A stretch of 39,294 nt of DNA from Deltaproteobacteria bacterium (GCA_016218965.1 JACRCP010000032.1:1-39294); one strand, 5' to 3'. Shown: positions 1 through 7,604, counted from the first letter of the stretch. The notes: generated by a model from the sequence alone, not told the origin. Numbers and translations: made by a program.

Positions 1-164
1 ACGCGGGCAGGCATCGCCTGACAGGCCAGCCTTGAAGCCGTACTGGAGAAAATCCGCCGTACGGAATTTTAGGGAGGACGATGGAAACGTCGGCATCATT
101 CGAAGCCCGGTCCGCGCCATCGTCCTACCCGACCACTTGCGAGGTTCTGCCGTAGGCTGGGGGC

Positions 165-359
165 ATGGCAAGACAGTTGGTCCGGAGCGTTTCGGGGAAC
201 CTTTCGGAGGCGATGCAGTACCTCAACGGGACCTACACGTTGTGGCTGAACGCACGGCACCAATGGGACGGTCCGGTGGAGGCGCACCTGGTAACCCGGC
301 TCAGCGATGAGGCGTGGACAAGCCACCGGGCGTACATCGGGAAGGAAGGGGCTCCCCGA
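165..359 (+). pseudogene. REP-associated tyrosine transposase remnant (IS200-like Y1 family)
   Basis: The frame reads NLSEAMQYLNGTYTLW followed by NARHQWDGPV, which is the central block of RAYT/Y1 transposases. It then jumps directly to AHLVTRLSDEAWTSHRAYIG, which in intact members lies some 30 residues further on, after the FRGRFK and LNPVRA blocks. The catalytic core upstream (HUH histidines and tail tyrosine context) is missing and the frame runs into unrelated sequence after about 359. I read it as an internally deleted, truncated relic. The bases before 165 show nothing I can assign. RAYTs mobilise REP palindromes, and REP-like palindromes occur in this window at 7568-7604 and 19326-19447. 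The family call is fairly sure; it is surely not functional. Confidence 0.7.
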
Positions 360-513
360 CGAGGGGGGAATCCTTACCCGGGCCGTGCCTACTCCGCCGT
401 AGCAGCTACGGCTGCGAAGGCTGGATGGCCCGGGCCAAAGAATTGTGCGCCTTCAGCGCGCAGGCAAAACCGGACCGGTCAAAATCTGGGGGGCGGCAAG
501 CGGATTTTTTGCG

Positions 514-541
514 TTGACAACCGCGCCGGCGGTTGTACACT
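514..541 (+). promoter_or_regulatory. Sigma70-type promoter of the response regulator gene
   Basis: TTGACA (514-519), a 16-bp spacer and TACACT (536-541) lie 44 bp ahead of the response regulator start. It is the best -35 match in the window. The start of transcription should fall near 548. Confidence 0.7.
517..536. promoter_or_regulatory. Perfect palindrome within the promoter spacer
   Basis: ACAACCGC and GCGGTTGT form perfect 8-bp arms around a 4-bp centre, covering the whole space between -35 and -10. A repressor bound here would block RNA polymerase. The binding protein is unknown. Confidence 0.5.
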
Positions 542-556
542 GTGATGGTGGTCACA
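541..556. promoter_or_regulatory. CRP/FNR-family-like operator over the transcription start
   Basis: TGTGA-N6-TCACA is present without mismatch, the core of the classical CRP site. It begins at the last base of the -10 and is centred on the expected start of transcription. By analogy with known CRP sites, that position would favour repression. Whether a CRP-family protein binds is inference. Confidence 0.45.
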
Positions 557-584
557 CACCGTGTCCTCCGAAGGAGGGCGTATG

Positions 585-956
585 ATGCCGCTCAAATTGC
601 TGCTGGTCGACGATGAAGAGGCGATACTCCGCGTGATGGAGAGGGGCCTCCGCAAGGAGTACGAGGTCAAGACGTTCGCCAGCGCCATCGACGCGCTCAA
701 GGAGATCGAGGGGGGGTACCAGCCGGACGTCATCCTGAGCGACGTGCGGATGCCGGCCATGGACGGCGTGAGCTTTCGGGAGAAGCTGCGGCAGACCCGT
801 CCGGAGTTCCTCACGCGGTTCGTGTACGTCACCTCGAGCCAGATGGATCCGGGCGTGAGCGAGTACATCGCAAGCAACCGCGTGAGGGTCCTCTCCAAAC
901 CGGCTACCCCGGATGACGTCAAGAGCGTCATTGCCGAGCACGTCATCAAGGTCTGA
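585..956 (+). CDS. Stand-alone response regulator receiver protein
   Basis: This 123-residue protein is a single CheY-like receiver domain with no output domain. The acidic pair is in LLLVDDEE (residues 9-12), the phospho-acceptor Asp53 is in ILSDVRMPAMDG, the switch Thr is in VYVTSS and the conserved Lys is in LSKPAT. It would take phosphate from a sensor kinase and act through protein contacts or pass phosphate on. AAGGAGG at 571-577 sits 7 nt before the ATG at 585; an ATG at 582 is also possible but closer than usual. No kinase gene is adjacent; the nearest are the two hybrid kinases at 26905-30741. The promoter carries two palindromes, so expression appears tightly controlled. The metallopeptidase gene begins 16 nt downstream and is probably co-transcribed. 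Confidence 0.9.
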   Translation: MPLKLLLVDDEEAILRVMERGLRKEYEVKTFASAIDALKEIEGGYQPDVILSDVRMPAMDGVSFREKLRQTRPEFLTRFVYVTSSQMDPGVSEYIASNRVRVLSKPATPDDVKSVIAEHVIKV

Positions 957-972
957 GCCCGCCGCGCCCGAC

Positions 973-1530
973 GTGAACCGTGCCCTTCGCGCCGCGTCGG
1001 GCGCACTGGCCGCGTCGGTCCCGGCGCTGTCGCACATCGATCCCGCGAGAATCCTTTTTGTGTTCAATCCGCATATGGCGTCTCGGGCCCGCGTGTTTCC
1101 GCTCGCTTTCGATGCGACGGGGACAAGGGTGTCGCGCGACGGCCGGAGACGGCGTCCGCTTGTCAGATTCCGTGGGTGCCGCGTGAGGTACGTGATCGAG
1201 TACGGGCCGTCGTTCCTGGCGGCCTCTCCCGGACGGCGGCTGCGGACGCTTGTCCACGAGATGCTCCACATCTCGCCGTTTTTCAATGGGACGCTCTCAC
1301 GCTCCATGCGGCATGCCGTGCGCGGGCGGGGACAGTTTGAGATGCTCGTGCGCGCGGCGGTCGACCGCTGTGCGGCTGCCGGCGGCGAAGCGGCGTTTCG
1401 GTATTTGGATTTGGGCCCGAAGTTTGTCGTCATGGAATGGCGGCGGCCGTTTTCGCTTGCGGATGGGGGCGTGAGGACCGAGAAGGACTTGCGAAGGGTC
1501 AAGAGGTCAGACGCCGGTATCCCCCGGTGA
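973..1530 (+). CDS. Putative small zinc metallopeptidase (HExxH)
   Basis: The frame encodes about 185 residues from a GTG 16 nt after the response regulator stop; the start is uncertain because no clear Shine-Dalgarno precedes it. The diagnostic stretch is LVHEMLHISPFFNG, an HExxH zinc-binding helix followed by SRSMRH, where a third ligand could lie. An N-terminal segment, RILFVFNPHM, precedes basic beta-like sequence. The overall form resembles small putative (phage-type) metallopeptidases, which may act on nucleic-acid-bound proteins, but no substrate can be inferred. No signal peptide is visible, so it is probably cytoplasmic. Its last 24 bases overlap the end of the convergent fumarase beta gene. 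The zincin motif is clear; the family name is less certain. Confidence 0.65.
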   Translation: MNRALRAASGALAASVPALSHIDPARILFVFNPHMASRARVFPLAFDATGTRVSRDGRRRRPLVRFRGCRVRYVIEYGPSFLAASPGRRLRTLVHEMLHISPFFNGTLSRSMRHAVRGRGQFEMLVRAAVDRCAAAGGEAAFRYLDLGPKFVVMEWRRPFSLADGGVRTEKDLRRVKRSDAGIPR

Positions 1531-2106
1531 CGGCGCGAGCAGATCGTGGAGACGCTCGGCCGACCTCCTGGAGATCTCGGCGTGCAGGTTGCCCCCGTGC
1601 GAGTCCATCGTTACCACCGCAGGGAAGTCCCTGACACGGATGATCCACATTGCCTCGGGGACGCCGAACTCCTCGAGTTTCATCACCCCTTCGACCTTCT
1701 CGACCGACTTGGCCAGCAGGACGGCCAGCCCGCCGACCGCGTGCAGGTAGGCGGCGCCGGAAGTCTTGAGCGCATCCAGCGTCCGTGCCCCCATCCCGCC
1801 CTTGCCGATGATGCCGCGCACGCCGTAGCGCCGGATGACCGCCGCCTCGTAGGGTTCCTCGCGTTCCGAGGTCGTCGGGCCGGCCGACACGAACCGGTAC
1901 GCGCCTTCTTCCCTGGCGACCACGGGCCCGCAATGGTAGATCATCGAACCGGCGAGCACCTTTTTCGCGTCAGGGTCGTCGTTTTCAACCAGGTATTTGT
2001 GGGCGGCGTCGCGCGCCGTGACCATCACGCCGGAAACAAGCACCTGGTCGCCGACGGTGAGACCCCTGATGGCGCTCTCGTCGGCGGGGAGCGAGATGTG
2101 TTTCAT
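1507..2106 (-). CDS. Class I fumarate hydratase, beta (C-terminal) subunit
   Basis: This 199-residue protein matches the small subunit of two-part iron-sulfur hydro-lyases. It keeps the family signatures SGVMVTARDAAHKYL, MIYHCGPV, SAGPTTSEREEPYE and the glycine-rich GIIGKGGMG loop. With the alpha subunit it would interconvert fumarate and L-malate in the TCA cycle; the same fold serves L-tartrate dehydratase (TtdB), which sequence reading alone cannot exclude. The ATG is preceded by AGGAG with 8-nt spacing and lies 10 nt after the alpha stop, so the subunits are made from one mRNA. The 3' end overlaps the convergent metallopeptidase gene by 24 bp. Length is normal for the subunit. Confidence 0.85.
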   Translation of the reverse strand: MKHISLPADESAIRGLTVGDQVLVSGVMVTARDAAHKYLVENDDPDAKKVLAGSMIYHCGPVVAREEGAYRFVSAGPTTSEREEPYEAAVIRRYGVRGIIGKGGMGARTLDALKTSGAAYLHAVGGLAVLLAKSVEKVEGVMKLEEFGVPEAMWIIRVRDFPAVVTMDSHGGNLHAEISRRSAERLHDLLAPSPGDTGV

Positions 2107-2116
2107 TGCGGCACTC

Positions 2117-3022
2117 CTACGATTCGAACGACGCCGTACCGTCCTTCCAGGTCATCGTGCACCTCCTGAACGCCCAGCACATGTACGCGATCGAGACGAA
2201 GAACGAGGCGGGGACGCGATGTCGCGCGCCGATCTTCACGCCCAAGACGGTGGTCCTGCCGCCGAATCCCATCGGGCCGATGCCCAGAGTGTTGAGCTTT
2301 TCCACCGCCTCCTTCTCGTGCGCCGCCAGGTCGGGGTCGGGGTTGACGTCGTCCAGCCGCCGCAAGAGCTGTTCCTTGGCGGTCATGTGCGAGGTCATGC
2401 GATCGCCGCCGATCCCTATCCCCAGGGTGCCCGGCGCGCAGCCGTAGCCCTGCGCCCGGTGGACGGCGTCCAGAATGCAGCGCCGCACGCCGGCGTAGTC
2501 ACGGCCGGCGCCCAACCGCTCGTCCGGGAGCGAGTACTGGATGCTCACGTTCTCGGACCCGCCGCCTTTGAGCAAAAGGGTTGCGCTCAACGTTGAGTGC
2601 TGAGTGTCCGCCGCTTCCGACCTCCCAAAGGCGTCGTGAAAGAACACCAGCGGCGCGCCGGTGCCGAGGTTGTTTCCGCTGTTTTTTCCGGTGAGCGCAT
2701 TGACGGCGTTGGGGCGAAGGAACGACCGGCGGGTGGCCTCGGCCACCGCTTCGCGGATCTGGTCTTCAAGGACGGCGCGCGAGAACCCGGCGTCGTGCGT
2801 CACGTGGAAGGTCAGAGTCCCGGTGTCCTGGCAGATCGGGCTGGATTCCCTGGCGGCCGCAGCGGCGTTTTCGAGGAGGGAGAGAAGAACGCGCCTCGCG
2901 ACGCTTCCCTCGTCCTCGTGGTCCGCGGCCGCCCTGATCGCCGCGCCGACGTCCGACGGTAGAACGGTGGATGCCCGCCGAATCAGCTCCGTGAAATGGT
3001 CGGTCAGGTCGGGTTGCGGCAT
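2117..3022 (-). CDS. Class I fumarate hydratase, alpha (N-terminal, Fe-S) subunit
   Basis: This 301-residue large subunit of a two-part [4Fe-4S] fumarase has cluster cysteines in SPICQDTG, GYGCAPGT and YMCWAFRR, matching the three-Cys pattern of the family. Other matches are GKNSGNNLGTGAP and GIGPMGFGG. The enzyme is cytoplasmic, oxygen-sensitive and hydrates fumarate to malate together with the downstream beta subunit. The start is the ATG at 3022, where GGAGG lies 6 nt upstream; the frame is open further upstream but has no better start. It is first in a two-gene minus-strand operon. The intergenic region to the divergent gene at 3133 is only about 110 bp. L-tartrate dehydratase (TtdA) is the alternative. 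Confidence 0.85.
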   Translation of the reverse strand: MPQPDLTDHFTELIRRASTVLPSDVGAAIRAAADHEDEGSVARRVLLSLLENAAAAARESSPICQDTGTLTFHVTHDAGFSRAVLEDQIREAVAEATRRSFLRPNAVNALTGKNSGNNLGTGAPLVFFHDAFGRSEAADTQHSTLSATLLLKGGGSENVSIQYSLPDERLGAGRDYAGVRRCILDAVHRAQGYGCAPGTLGIGIGGDRMTSHMTAKEQLLRRLDDVNPDPDLAAHEKEAVEKLNTLGIGPMGFGGRTTVLGVKIGARHRVPASFFVSIAYMCWAFRRCTMTWKDGTASFES

Positions 3023-3096
3023 CCGGCACCTCCGTACGGCACGCGGAGGTGTACCGCTTTTCGGATACTGGTTCAAGCGGAAAACGCCCCGTGCAC

Positions 3097-3125
3097 TTGA
3101 AACGCCGGCGGCTTGGTCATATCAT
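3097..3125 (+). promoter_or_regulatory. Promoter of a likely leaderless Cys-rich lipoprotein mRNA
   Basis: TTGAAA (3097-3102), a 17-bp spacer and TATCAT (3120-3125) are followed by 7 nt and then the ATG at 3133. Transcription would start at or next to the ATG, which fits the absence of a Shine-Dalgarno. Confidence 0.6.
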
Positions 3126-3132
3126 GTGCGGC

Positions 3133-4011
3133 ATGCGAAACTACCGCAAGGCCGCCCTGACTGCGCTCGTGCTTGGCTCGCAGATTCTGGCCGGCGGGCT
3201 GTGCGAACGCGGGAAGACCGACCTTGCGCCGGGCCAGCCGGTGACGGGCGTGATTTCGGGCCCCGGGGACGAGGTGCCGTTCGAGGTTCACCTCAAGGGC
3301 GGGCACGACTACGAGTTCACACTCGATCCCGACGCGGGCGGCGACTCGTCCATGTTTTCCCCCAGGCTCTACATCGTCAAGAAGGATTCGCAGGATGGGC
3401 CGCTTGTCGAGACGTCGGGGATGATGGGCGGCCGCCTCACGCTAAAATACTCTCCCCGCAAGGACATTGACGTGTATGTCATCGTCGCATCCGACGGCGG
3501 CGGGTTTTCGTTCACACTCACCATGGAGGACGTGACGGGGGGCGGGGACGACGCCGGGGCCGCGAAGGACGCCGCTCGCGATGGGGGGCTTGACGCCGGG
3601 CGCGACGCCGGCGGGCCGGCCGACGGAGGGCCGGCCGACGGAGGGACGGCGGACAGCGGCGAAGCCGACGGATCGGGCGCCGACGCCGGGGCCGACGCCG
3701 GTTGCTCCTCCAAGTCGTGTCAAACCGGTTGCTGCGACATCTACGATCAATGCCAGGACGGCGATGTCAACGAAGAGTGCGGAAAGGGCGGCGCGGCGTG
3801 CGAGGACTGCACAAAGTCAAAGGCCACGTGCCAGCTCAGGCAGTGCGTCGGCTGCGATTCGACGAGCTGTCAGACCGGCTGCTGCGACCCCGATGGCGTG
3901 TGCAGACTGGGCAACACGAAGGACGAGTGCGGAAAGGCAGGAGCCGACTGCGAAGATTGCACGTCGGCCGGGAAGACCTGCGACCCGGCCCTGCGGACGT
4001 GCACAAACTAA
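3133..4011 (+). CDS. Exported Cys-rich repeat protein with PPC-like N-domain
   Basis: Predicted 292 residues. An N-terminal hydrophobic signal (residues 5-24, ending LAGGLC, a weak lipobox) is followed by a beta-rich domain (about 30-135) resembling bacterial pre-peptidase C-terminal (PPC) domains: GQPVTGVISGPGD, then YVIVASDGGGFSFTL. Next comes a linker of Asp/Ala/Gly (about 137-192). The C-terminus holds two Cys-rich repeats with the signature C-x4-C-x2-GCCD-x4-C-x8-CGKxGxxCxDC. The repeats recur at least eight times in the convergent gene at 4096-5958. Such modules are common in myxobacterial exported proteins and have no proven function. ATG 3133 was chosen because ATG 3124 lies inside the -10 box. 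It is probably a surface or periplasmic structural or binding protein. Confidence 0.75.
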   Translation: MRNYRKAALTALVLGSQILAGGLCERGKTDLAPGQPVTGVISGPGDEVPFEVHLKGGHDYEFTLDPDAGGDSSMFSPRLYIVKKDSQDGPLVETSGMMGGRLTLKYSPRKDIDVYVIVASDGGGFSFTLTMEDVTGGGDDAGAAKDAARDGGLDAGRDAGGPADGGPADGGTADSGEADGSGADAGADAGCSSKSCQTGCCDIYDQCQDGDVNEECGKGGAACEDCTKSKATCQLRQCVGCDSTSCQTGCCDPDGVCRLGNTKDECGKAGADCEDCTSAGKTCDPALRTCTN

Positions 4012-4013
4012 GC

Positions 4014-4086
4014 GCCAGTGGCCAGTGCTCAGTGATCCAAACGGACCACGGATCACGGACAACTGACCACGGTCGTCGGTCGTCGG
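4014..4086. repeat. Heptamer array between convergent Cys-rich genes
   Basis: The whole 84-bp gap is made of 7-bp units. They are GCCAGTG twice and CTCAGTG, then after a short break ACCACGG, ATCACGG, ACAACTG, ACCACGG and TCGTCGG twice. Both genes terminate into it. No T-run terminator is visible. Confidence 0.6.
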
Positions 4087-4095
4087 TTACGGGGG

Positions 4096-5958
4096 TCACC
4101 AGCATTCGCTGTTGCAGTACGACATGCAGCTCTGGGATCCCCAGTCGCAACAGTCCCACGAACCGCAGCTCTCGCACGGGTCGCCGTAAGTCCCGCAGTG
4201 GTCCGGGTCGCAGCCGTCCACGCACTGCTGGGTGGAGGTATCGCAGCAGTTCCAGCTCGACTTGTTCTTGCAAAGTGTCCTGTCGCACTTGCACATCTGT
4301 GTGACGCACTTGCGCTGGGTGCCCGAGGGGTTGCAGTCCTGGCAGGCGACTCCGCTCTTGCCGCACTGGGTGTCGGCGCTCCCCGCCTGGCACGAGCCGC
4401 TCGCGTCGCAGCACCCGTTGGGGCAGGTGTTCGCGTTGCACGGGGCGCACGCGCCGTTGTAACAGTACTTGTTTGCGCCGGCGGTGCAGTCCGTGCACGG
4501 GGTCCCGCCCTTCCCGCACTGAGAGGCCGCGGTCCCGGCCGCGCACGAATCGCCCGCGCAGCACCCGTTGGCGCAGTTTGACGCCCCGCACGCCACGCAC
4601 GACTGCTCGGCCGAGCACGTCTTGCCGGTCGCCGTGCAGTCCGTGCACGCCGCCCCCTTTCCGCACGCGGTGTTGCTGGTCCCCGCGAGGCAGACGCCGC
4701 TCCCGTCACAGCAGCCGTTCGTGCACGTCGTGCCGTCGCACGGCTTGCACGCGTTCCCCGAGCACACCTTGTCGGCCTCAAAGATGCAGTTGATGCACTG
4801 CGTGCCGCCGGATCCGCACTTGTCATTGGTGTCCCCGGCCTGGCATTTCCCGGATGCGTCGCAACAGCCGCCCGGACAAGTGTTGGCGCCGCACGGCTCG
4901 CACTGTTTCTGGAAACACGTCTTCCCGGCGGACGAGCAGTTCGAGCACGCGGCCCCGGCGTTCCCGCATACGTCGTTCTGGTCCCCCGGCTGGCAGACCC
5001 CGTTCGAGTCGCAGCACCCGGCGGGACAGTTGGTCCCGTCGCAGGCGGCGCACTTTTCGCCTATGCAAAGGAGCTTCTGTGCGGCGCAGTCGGCGCACGC
5101 GACGCCGCCGGTCCCGCACTCGTTTCGCTGGTCGCCGGACTGGCAGCTCTTGTCGGTCCGGCAGCAGCCGTCGGGACAGGTCTGGGCATTGCATGCCACG
5201 CACGCCTTGTTCGCCGTACATTCGCCGCCGTTTGCCGTGCAGTCCTGGCACGAGTTCCCTCCGGTCCCGCACATTGTGTCGGCGCTTCCCGCCTGGCAGA
5301 CCATGGCGGGGTCGCAGCAGCCATCACCGCAGTTGGTCTTGTTGCAGGCGGGCGGGTTTTCGCAGGTCTGGTTGAGGCACATCTTCCCCTGCGACTTGCA
5401 GTCTGTGCAGGCCGCGCCGCCCGTTCCGCAGTTCCCGTCGCCGGTGCCGCCGAGGCACGATGTTCCGGCGCAGCAGCCGCCGGGGCAGTTCCCCGCGTGG
5501 CAGCCTCCGGCGTCGGCCCCCGCGTCTTTCCCCGCGTCGAACCCAGAGTCGTGGCCGGTGTCGTGGCCGGTATCCGTTCCGGAGTCGGCCGATGCGTCGA
5601 AACCGCCGTCGCGGGAGCCGTCGGACGGATTGGACGCGTCGGACGCGTCCCCGCCCATTGTCCCGTCGTCGGCCGTCCCCCGGTCTTCGGGGCCGCCGTC
5701 GCCGGACGCCGAGTCGTCCTCGCCGGCGTCGGGCGTTTCCACCGGCACCTGGCACTGCCCGCCGACGCATACCTTGGGCGGCGTACACTCGGTGTTGGTC
5801 GTGCAGAAGACCGGCTTGGCCCCCCCGTCGGGTTTGCCGTTGCCCGGGATCTCAATCTTGGATGGAAGCTCGTCGGACCCGCATGCGAACGTGATGACAA
5901 GCAGAACCCCGACCGACACGGCGGTGACCACGAGTCGAACGGCCCTTGGTTCTCTCAT
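4096..5958 (-). CDS. Exported protein of eight or more Cys-rich repeats
   Basis: This 620-residue exported protein starts at ATG 5958 (GAGGG upstream). Residues 8-26 form a signal segment ending TFAC, a weak lipobox. About residues 40-125 are an Asp/Gly/Ser/Thr linker containing 9-bp DNA repeats (5619-5650). From about 126 to the end lie eight regular repeats of some 44 residues with the core C-x-x-GCCDxxGxCxxG, then CGxGGxxCxDC, followed by two shorter divergent units (NCCDTSTQQC, DCCDWGSQSC). Cys spacing suggests disulfide-bonded knots outside the cytoplasm. It is a paralogue of the convergent protein at 3133, and the two stops are 84 bp apart. No catalytic motif is visible. Adhesion, matrix or a structural surface role is plausible but unproven. 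Confidence 0.75.
   Translation of the reverse strand: MREPRAVRLVVTAVSVGVLLVITFACGSDELPSKIEIPGNGKPDGGAKPVFCTTNTECTPPKVCVGGQCQVPVETPDAGEDDSASGDGGPEDRGTADDGTMGGDASDASNPSDGSRDGGFDASADSGTDTGHDTGHDSGFDAGKDAGADAGGCHAGNCPGGCCAGTSCLGGTGDGNCGTGGAACTDCKSQGKMCLNQTCENPPACNKTNCGDGCCDPAMVCQAGSADTMCGTGGNSCQDCTANGGECTANKACVACNAQTCPDGCCRTDKSCQSGDQRNECGTGGVACADCAAQKLLCIGEKCAACDGTNCPAGCCDSNGVCQPGDQNDVCGNAGAACSNCSSAGKTCFQKQCEPCGANTCPGGCCDASGKCQAGDTNDKCGSGGTQCINCIFEADKVCSGNACKPCDGTTCTNGCCDGSGVCLAGTSNTACGKGAACTDCTATGKTCSAEQSCVACGASNCANGCCAGDSCAAGTAASQCGKGGTPCTDCTAGANKYCYNGACAPCNANTCPNGCCDASGSCQAGSADTQCGKSGVACQDCNPSGTQRKCVTQMCKCDRTLCKNKSSWNCCDTSTQQCVDGCDPDHCGTYGDPCESCGSWDCCDWGSQSCMSYCNSECW
5619..5650. repeat. 9-bp GACNNGTCC-type repeat in linker codons
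   Basis: On the coding (minus) strand, GACGCGTCC occurs twice, then AATCCGTCC and GACGGCTCC, encoding Asp-Ala-Ser-type triplets. The same nonamer type occurs at 32641-32680, 37861-37908 and 37990-38040. Confidence 0.55.
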
Positions 5959-6047
5959 TCCGATCCCTCGCGTCAACGCATGCGCGGACAGGACCATTTC
6001 AGGATTGGAGTGTACAACAATTCGGCGCCACCCGCCAGCGTTCGGAG

Positions 6048-7436
6048 TTACCTCATCACTGCAATGACATCCCTGCCCGAGACAACTTGAAGGTCTTGTG
6101 GCCCGCGTCCCAGAGGTGCAGATGCTGCGAAGGCGCACGTGACGACGGCGAGGTCTTGCGTGACCGGGAGGCGGTGGGCCTTGTCGGCGAGCATTTTTTT
6201 TAGGCGGTCGAGGTCGCGCGGGGCGGCGTTGAGCTTCGCCTCGCCAACCAGCACGGCCTTGCCGTCGGTCGACCTCGCGACGATATCGGCTTCGAGGGGC
6301 GTCCGGTCGATTCCAGACCCCCACCACTTGCCGGCAGGTTCCCATTCGCGTCCCCCGATCACAAGCTTCGGCACGGCCTCCCTTGCCAGCGCCTCCCATG
6401 CGGCGCCGACGAACCCGTCCCACGATCGGCCGATGTCAAGCTCGACGGCGCCGATGAGGCCGGCCTCGAGCCTTGATCGGTTTGGTTCGACAAAGCGGAA
6501 CCAGAACGACAGGAACGGGTCGTCGATTGCGTAGATCGAGCGTTTCGTATCGCGCGGCTCCTGTCCGAACGGGGTCTCGCGCCGGACGAACCCAAGCTTG
6601 AGAAGCCGCTGGAGCGGGCGTGAGAGCGCCGTCGCCGGTTTTCCAATTCGCCCCGCGATCTCGGAAATCTTGCGGCAGCCCTGGCCGATCAGCGCAAGGA
6701 CAGTGGCGGCCTGCGACAGCTCCCGCATGTGGTCGTAAAGGAGCCGCTCGGGTTCCTGATACAGAACGCCCAACGGGTCGAGCACGAGTGATCTGACGGC
6801 GGCCCGATGGTCTTTGAAGTCACGCGCGAGCTCCCAGTACCGAGGGATGCCGCCCCACGTGGCGTGCATGTCCACGATCTTCCGGGCGTCTTTTTCGCCG
6901 AATGCACGCCCGAGCCAGTGGACGCCCAGCGGACGCACGGCCAGAATTTCCTTTGCACGTCCGTACAGAGGCGCATTTCGGTCCAGGACGAAACCCTGCA
7001 TCATCCGCTGCGACGAACCGCAGATGACCGTGTGGATCGGGCGTGTCGTGTTTGCATCGATTTTCTTTTGGAGCAGGGCAGGGAGTTCGGGCGAGGCGGT
7101 GACAATCCAGGGAAATTCGTCGAGAGTGAGGACGGCCCCGGCCGGGGCTTCGCGCCACCAGCGGTCGAGCAGGGGCTCCCAGCCCTGATATTCAACCTGA
7201 TCTAAACCGGGGACCACCGCCGCCGCCGCCTGCGCCGCGCTGCGGACCTGGAGCGCGGCGTCGCGCTCGTCGCCGACGTAGTACGCGCACTTTTTGCCGG
7301 CGACGGCCTCGCGCAGGAGCCGCGACTTGCCGCACCGCCGCCGCCCGAACAACACGGCAAACGACGGCTCGCGCCCCTCAAAACACCCGCGAAGGCGCGA
7401 GATCTCGCGCTCGCGATCCAGAAACGGCAGCCGCAC
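6048..7436 (-). CDS. AAA-type ATPase with DUF234 nuclease-like C-terminus
   Basis: This 462-residue protein starts at a GTG 6 nt after GGGGAGG; a TTG 18 nt upstream is disfavoured because that SD falls inside it. The N-terminal ATPase has a Walker A GRRRCGKS (residues 31-38), a Walker B-like LTLDEFPW and a sensor-like HTVICGSS. A winged-helix-like segment (ISEIAGRIGKPATALSRPL) follows. The C-terminal domain matches the DUF234 type, with PLEADIVARS and LVGEAKLN giving the D...ExK arrangement of PD-(D/E)xK nucleases. Such single-gene ATPases are patchily distributed and of unclear role; DNA handling or a toxin- or mobile-like role are possibilities. It has its own strong promoter with direct repeats at 7453-7500, so it is probably an autonomous unit. 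Confidence 0.8.
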   Translation of the reverse strand: MRLPFLDREREISRLRGCFEGREPSFAVLFGRRRCGKSRLLREAVAGKKCAYYVGDERDAALQVRSAAQAAAAVVPGLDQVEYQGWEPLLDRWWREAPAGAVLTLDEFPWIVTASPELPALLQKKIDANTTRPIHTVICGSSQRMMQGFVLDRNAPLYGRAKEILAVRPLGVHWLGRAFGEKDARKIVDMHATWGGIPRYWELARDFKDHRAAVRSLVLDPLGVLYQEPERLLYDHMRELSQAATVLALIGQGCRKISEIAGRIGKPATALSRPLQRLLKLGFVRRETPFGQEPRDTKRSIYAIDDPFLSFWFRFVEPNRSRLEAGLIGAVELDIGRSWDGFVGAAWEALAREAVPKLVIGGREWEPAGKWWGSGIDRTPLEADIVARSTDGKAVLVGEAKLNAAPRDLDRLKKMLADKAHRLPVTQDLAVVTCAFAASAPLGRGPQDLQVVSGRDVIAVMR

Positions 7437-7452
7437 CTGACACCTCCCCGGC

Positions 7453-7493
7453 AAACATTATGCCGCACAAGCATTATACCTGAGAAGCATAAT
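7453..7493. promoter_or_regulatory. Three direct repeats with 16-bp period over the ATPase promoter
   Basis: On the plus strand AAACATTAT (7453-7461), AAGCATTAT (7469-7477) and AAGCATAAT (7485-7493) repeat exactly every 16 bp. The middle copy contains the -10 TATAAT (minus strand), the distal copy lies in the spacer and the proximal copy between promoter and start codon. This looks like a multi-site operator. Confidence 0.6.
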
Positions 7494-7500
7494 AAAGCAA
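7473..7500 (-). promoter_or_regulatory. Sigma70-type promoter of the ATPase gene
   Basis: On the minus strand TTGCTT (7500-7495), a 16-bp spacer and a consensus TATAAT (7478-7473) lie about 37 bp before the GTG start. It is the only AT-rich tract in this part of the window. Confidence 0.65.
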
Positions 7501-7567
7501 ATGAGGCACTCCGGCCGCAGAGTACCCGCTATTCGGCGAGCAGGTCGGCGTGTGTTGTGAAAGTGTT

Positions 7568-7604
7568 CTCACCCTCTCCGTCGGGAGAGGGTCAGGGTGA
7601 GGGG
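7568..7604 (+). repeat. REP-like palindromic repeat, copy 1
   Basis: A CCCTCTCC/GGGAGAGG hairpin carries the tail GTCAGGGTGAGGGG. The same unit occurs twice at 19326-19447. It lies just past the 3' end of the membrane protein gene, where it may also end transcription. Confidence 0.65.

Noticed and set aside
3124..3126. ATG 3124 as start of the Cys-rich gene
   Set aside because: It lies within the -10 hexamer TATCAT and has no Shine-Dalgarno.
4096..5958. Cys-rich protein as a metallothionein or an enzyme
   Set aside because: It has a signal peptide and regular disulfide-type repeats with no metal-cluster spacing or catalytic motif.
7434..7454. TTG at 7454 as ATPase start
   Set aside because: The strong GGGGAGG would lie inside the gene; GTG 7436 has ideal spacing to it.
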